From NCBI GenBank assembly GCA_013214275.1, contig JABSPP010000060.1, forward strand, positions 1 through 8,316: DNA of 8,316 nt. Direction: 5' to 3'. Shown piece after piece: positions 5,957 to 8,316 of the stretch. The notes under the pieces are model-generated. The model did no database searches, had not been told where the DNA came from, and saw only the letters and a program-made list of their open reading frames with translations. Position 1 is the stretch's first letter. The number at the start of each line of letters is the position of its first letter. Origin of the DNA: Flavobacteriaceae bacterium (GTDB taxonomy: Bacteria; Bacteroidota; Bacteroidia; Flavobacteriales; Flavobacteriaceae). Both the position numbers and the translations under genes were made by a program.

Positions 5957-6500
5957 GATGTGTATTTGTCTCTTTTATTAAACCTTTTAATTTATCCCAT
6001 CTAGGGTCTGTATCCTTGTTGTTAGTAAGGTTTTTATCTGTTATTTCGAGCTCTTTGAGTTTTTTTAATGCTTTTGATTCCATAGTACCATCTAAAACTT
6101 TTGGATGCACTCTTTTTGACGGAACAGATAAGATAACCAGTTCATAAATATACTGGCTCACATTAATGTGGGTTTCACCGTGCGGTAAAACCAGAATTTT
6201 ATCAACATCATCGTGATACTCTGATCCGAATTTCACAATTAAATCAAATTTGCCATCAATTTCTTGGTCATAAGACTCAAGAGAGATATCACAATCAATA
6301 TGAACGCTTCCTTCTATTCGAAAATACAATTCAAAAAACGTGTTTTTTTTCATGAAGTCTAGGGAGACGACTATTTGACTATCGTGAAACTCATCAAAAT
6401 CAAAAACTTCAAAGAACGAATTATCAATTTCATATTCAAACAAATGATTACCTTGATTGAGCCCAACAAATGGAATGTTAAACAATTTCAAGTCCATCAT
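5943..6500 (-). CDS. yceD: DUF177/YceD family protein (23S rRNA accumulation protein)
   Basis: This 185-residue acidic protein shows DUF177 features: a beta-rich centre with a single cysteine, C70, in VHIDCDISLES, then DVSQ-like SQYIYELVILSVPSKRVHP (115-133), and the hallmark C-terminal DPRWDKLKGL (165-174). YceD homologues in E. coli and plants are required for normal 23S rRNA accumulation; the biochemical role is not settled. The start is one of two adjacent ATG codons (6498-6500 or 6495-6497). It is the first gene after a good promoter and overlaps rpmF by 14 bp. In several Bacteroidota I recall pdxA lying upstream; here no such gene is present. The plsX gene found after rpmF in proteobacteria is also missing. 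Confidence 0.9.
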   Translation of the reverse strand: MMDLKLFNIPFVGLNQGNHLFEYEIDNSFFEVFDFDEFHDSQIVVSLDFMKKNTFFELYFRIEGSVHIDCDISLESYDQEIDGKFDLIVKFGSEYHDDVDKILVLPHGETHINVSQYIYELVILSVPSKRVHPKVLDGTMESKALKKLKELEITDKNLTNNKDTDPRWDKLKGLIKETNTHHGTS

Positions 6501-6524
6501 TGTGAATGAATGATTTTAGGCGTG

Positions 6525-6553
6525 CAAAGATATGAAAATGTTTTAAAAAACAA
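6525..6553 (-). promoter_or_regulatory. Bacteroidota-type promoter of the yceD-rpmF-fabH-acc cluster
   Basis: On the minus strand, TTG (6551-6553) is followed after exactly 18 bp by TATCTTTG (6525-6532), a perfect match to the Bacteroidota primary sigma factor consensus TTG-N(17-23)-TAnnTTTG. The start of transcription should fall near 6518, giving a leader of about 20 bases before the yceD ATG, with no Shine-Dalgarno. Confidence 0.8.
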
Positions 6554-6561
6554 TTTTTATA

Positions 6562-6578
6562 CCCTAAAAAGTATAGGG
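6562..6578. promoter_or_regulatory. Inverted repeat upstream of the yceD promoter
   Basis: CCCTA (6562-6566) and TAGGG (6574-6578) form a perfect inverted repeat with a 7-base spacer. Its centre lies about 50 bp upstream of the expected transcription start, just beyond the -33 element, where activators often bind. The run of G/C bases stands out in a very AT-rich spacer. No known operator is recognised. Confidence 0.35.
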
Positions 6579-6659
6579 GGATTAAACATGTATTTTTATT
6601 TTGAAATCCAAGTACATCAAATATATTTTTTAATCTCAGAGTGATAGTCAAGTATTTAA

Positions 6660-6740
6660 TTACCAGATGATTGCATTGAAACGATTAAAGTAGTTTCCTT
6701 TGAATACTTCGTGGGCTTGCTTCAAGGTAGTTGATTTCAT
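6660..6740 (-). CDS. Possible 26-residue small protein
   Basis: An ATG at 6738-6740 opens a 26-codon frame ending in TAA at 6660-6662. The product starts MKSTTLKQAHEVFKGNYFNR and ends FNAIIW. Its amino acids are balanced and protein-like, with an amphipathic start and an aromatic C-terminal half, and the stretch is richer in G and C than the rest of the spacer. It has no signal peptide or membrane segment, and I see no exact promoter or ribosome binding site. It may be a real small protein, the relic of a longer gene, or chance. I recognise no family. Confidence 0.25.
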   Translation of the reverse strand: MKSTTLKQAHEVFKGNYFNRFNAIIW

Positions 6741-6792
6741 TTATCAAGTGTTATCGTCAAGGATTACTTTACTGTTTTAATAAAAACTCATT

Positions 6793-8115
6793 TTAATCAT
6801 GGATTGATTTTATAATATCTTTAAGAAAATCGTTGATGTCGAATTTATCTAATCCCATGCGAACCAATACAAGTTGTTTATCAGGGATCACAAAGACAAA
6901 CTGACCTTGATAGCCATCTGCATAGAACATATTTCTTGGTAGATCTTTAAATTTCCCATTGGCATTCAACCAAAAATGGGCTCCATAACTACCGTTAGAA
7001 TTGGGTGCTGGTTCTGTGATGTAGTCTGTCCATCTGGGATTAAAAAGCTGTAGCCCATTCCAGTTTCCACGATGGAGATACAAAAGTCCTAGTTTTCCCC
7101 AATCTCTCGGTGTTGCCCATGCATAAGAAGAACCCACATAATGTCCAGTAAGATCGGTTTCAATAATCATGGAGCTCATCCCTATCTTGTCGATCAATTC
7201 ATGATACCAAAAGTCCAAATATGCTTGTTGTGACCCAAGTTGTTCTCTAAGAATTCCAGATAGTAAGTTAGAGGTACCTGAGGAGTAATTCCATGCTGAA
7301 TTTGGTAAGGATACAAGAGGCTTTTGAATTTGTGTCTTTGTCATATCTTCTTCTAGGAAAAGCATTTTAGTCACATCAGAAATCTCTTCGTAGTTCTCGT
7401 CCCATTCTAAACCGCTATTCATTTGCAGTAAGTTATGAATAGTGATCTCTTTTCGATCGTCATTTTGCCAAGCTGCTACAGGTGCTTTGTCCATTACATT
7501 TATTTTTCCAAGATGTTGCATGATGCCAAAAACAGTACTGAGAACACTTTTAGTCATAGACCAACCAAGAATTTTTGAGTCTTTATCGAAACCCTCTGCA
7601 TATTTTTCAGCAATGATTTGATTTTTGTAAATGGCAACAACAGCTCTTGTTTTATTTACATCATTAAAAATAGAACTGATCTTCTGATCCAACATTTCAT
7701 AATCTACATTGTTAAAAACAGTATCTACTTGAGGAGCATTTCCATAAGGATAAGCTACAGTATCGTTGGGAGCCATTCTTTTTGGCACTAGTATAGTCTT
7801 CAATGGGTCAAAATCTTTGGTTATGAGTACACTCCCTAGACCCTCTCTGTAAATAGCTTTTCGAGTTAATAATCCTAATGTGGACGCTGTGGCAGATTGC
7901 TCTCTTAAATCTGTCTGATCTGATGCAATATTTATTGGAGAAAAGTTATTGTCTGTAGCATCAGTAAAAGCCAGTGATCTATTAGCCAGGAATACAGAAG
8001 AACAGGTATTTTTAGCTGAGTACCCTGAGATAATATTTAGCTTGGGGTAATTGATTATGATCATTGTCATAATCGTTACAGATGTCAATAGTAAAACACG
8101 TTTAAAGATTTTCAT
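6793..8115 (-). CDS. Membrane-anchored serine hydrolase, class C beta-lactamase fold
   Basis: This 440-residue protein has a short basic N-terminus and one hydrophobic helix (about 5-22), so it is probably anchored in the inner membrane facing the periplasm. An N-terminal region (about 28-110) contains GYSAKNTCSSVFLANR and YREGLG and precedes the catalytic beta-lactamase domain (about 140-435). The nucleophile motif is S186-M-T-K189 (SxxK), with Y277-S-S279 as the second motif. The third (KTG/HxG) position is filled by DGYQGQ (400-405), resembling the GYGGQ-type loop of NylB/EstB-like esterases and amidases rather than a true beta-lactamase. The substrate is unknown; peptidoglycan peptides, esters or small amides are possible. 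The single Cys38 is too far from the N-terminus and lacks a lipobox, so it is not a lipoprotein. The start is ATG at 8113-8115. The gene is separate from yceD by 292 bp. Confidence 0.88.
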   Translation of the reverse strand: MKIFKRVLLLTSVTIMTMIIINYPKLNIISGYSAKNTCSSVFLANRSLAFTDATDNNFSPINIASDQTDLREQSATASTLGLLTRKAIYREGLGSVLITKDFDPLKTILVPKRMAPNDTVAYPYGNAPQVDTVFNNVDYEMLDQKISSIFNDVNKTRAVVAIYKNQIIAEKYAEGFDKDSKILGWSMTKSVLSTVFGIMQHLGKINVMDKAPVAAWQNDDRKEITIHNLLQMNSGLEWDENYEEISDVTKMLFLEEDMTKTQIQKPLVSLPNSAWNYSSGTSNLLSGILREQLGSQQAYLDFWYHELIDKIGMSSMIIETDLTGHYVGSSYAWATPRDWGKLGLLYLHRGNWNGLQLFNPRWTDYITEPAPNSNGSYGAHFWLNANGKFKDLPRNMFYADGYQGQFVFVIPDKQLVLVRMGLDKFDINDFLKDIIKSIHD

Positions 8116-8137
8116 TTGAAAAGAGTTTGTTCTTCTA

Positions 8138-8145
8138 CAAAAGTA
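8138..8145 (-). promoter_or_regulatory. Candidate -7 element of the serine hydrolase gene
   Basis: TACTTTTG on the minus strand matches the TAnnTTTG consensus exactly and lies 22 bp before the ATG, almost the same geometry as the yceD promoter. No TTG is found 17-20 bp further upstream, so the -33 half is missing or degenerate. Confidence 0.4.
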
Positions 8146-8177
8146 GCAAATAAAGGGTACCTTTCTACTGAACTTTA

Positions 8178-8215
8178 GACTTGGATGCCATAAGACTATT
8201 GGTTGGTTTCAAGTC
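8178..8215. repeat. Inverted repeat upstream of the serine hydrolase gene
   Basis: GACTTG (8178-8183) and CAAGTC (8210-8215) are perfect inverted copies separated by 26 bases, located upstream of the candidate -7 element. It may be an operator pair or a long-loop hairpin; the 6-bp arms could also be chance. Confidence 0.2.
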
Positions 8216-8228
8216 AATTATTAAACAG

Positions 8229-8315
8229 TTATGAGTCTTTATTTAGCCATCCCCCGAAAATTTGATTCAACAATCTGTTAAGTATTGATTTTACTGAGGA
8301 TTTAGCATGATAAAA
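8229..8315 (-). CDS. Possible C-terminal end of an upstream gene (partial)
   Basis: One minus-strand frame is open from the right edge for 28 codons to a TAA at 8229-8231. It starts FYHAKSSVKS and ends in a helix-like stretch, ILNRLLNQIFGGWLNKDS. The two other minus frames stop within eight codons. The length is not enough to exclude chance in AT-rich DNA, and no family can be assigned. If real, it would be a gene upstream of the serine hydrolase on the same strand. Confidence 0.3.
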   Translation of the reverse strand, partial: FYHAKSSVKSILNRLLNQIFGGWLNKDS

Positions 8316-8316
8316 A

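Larger units (their letters stand above)
6501..6792. other. Intergenic region between the serine hydrolase gene and yceD
   Basis: This 292-bp AT-rich spacer holds, in minus-strand order, the end of the serine hydrolase transcript with no clear terminator hairpin, a 26-codon reading frame (6740-6660), an inverted repeat (6578-6562) and the yceD promoter (6553-6525). Nothing else is recognised. Confidence 0.6.

Noticed and set aside
6793..8115. Calling the serine hydrolase an antibiotic resistance beta-lactamase
   Set aside because: The third active-site motif differs from KTG, and the protein is membrane anchored with an extra N-terminal region, which fits an esterase/amidase-like family better.
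8307..8316. A plus-strand gene starting with ATG at 8307
   Set aside because: Only three codons are visible before the edge, with no promoter or coding evidence.

Overview
The window looks like chromosomal DNA of a Bacteroidota bacterium, probably of the Flavobacteriia/Cytophagia side. Supporting signs are AT-rich DNA, genes without clear Shine-Dalgarno sequences, promoters of the Bacteroidota type (TTG, 17-23 bp spacer, TAnnTTTG), a cysteine-free ribosomal protein L32, and a DUF177 protein/L32/FabH/AccB/AccC gene order. I cannot name the genus from the sequence.

Layout. At the left edge are the last 11 codons of a plus-strand gene with an outer-membrane beta-barrel type C-terminus, followed by a strong hairpin terminator (57-97). 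Two plus-strand genes follow: a small four-helix membrane protein (118-480) and a PlsC-type acyltransferase (526-1257). The acyltransferase converges on, and overlaps by 14 bp, a minus-strand omega-amidase/nitrilase of the YafV type (1244-2023). All remaining genes are on the minus strand. Read in transcription order they are: a possible gene end at the right edge (8315-8229), a membrane-anchored class C beta-lactamase-like serine hydrolase (8115-6793), then yceD/DUF177 (6500-5943), rpmF (5956-5762), fabH (5627-4623), accB (4603-4109), accC (4066-2723) and an Lrp/AsnC regulator (2670-2203).

The core is the yceD-rpmF-fabH-accB-accC cluster. A good promoter lies directly upstream of yceD (6525-6553), and a weaker one sits in the rpmF-fabH gap. 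AccB and AccC make the biotin carboxylase half of acetyl-CoA carboxylase, which supplies malonyl-CoA. FabH condenses malonyl-ACP with an acyl-CoA primer to start type II fatty acid synthesis. L32 and the DUF177 protein tie this to ribosome production. The acyltransferase elsewhere in the window uses acyl chains for phospholipid synthesis. The Lrp-type regulator just downstream of accC may be co-transcribed with the cluster.

I see no mobile element, CRISPR array, rRNA or intact tRNA, and no strong candidate for a wholly new system. The less ordinary items are in the spacers: a nested hairpin overlapping an internal promoter before fabH, an inverted repeat just upstream of the yceD promoter, a hairpin between accB and accC, a GC-richer structured element after the Lrp gene, and a 26-codon protein-like reading frame between the serine hydrolase and yceD.
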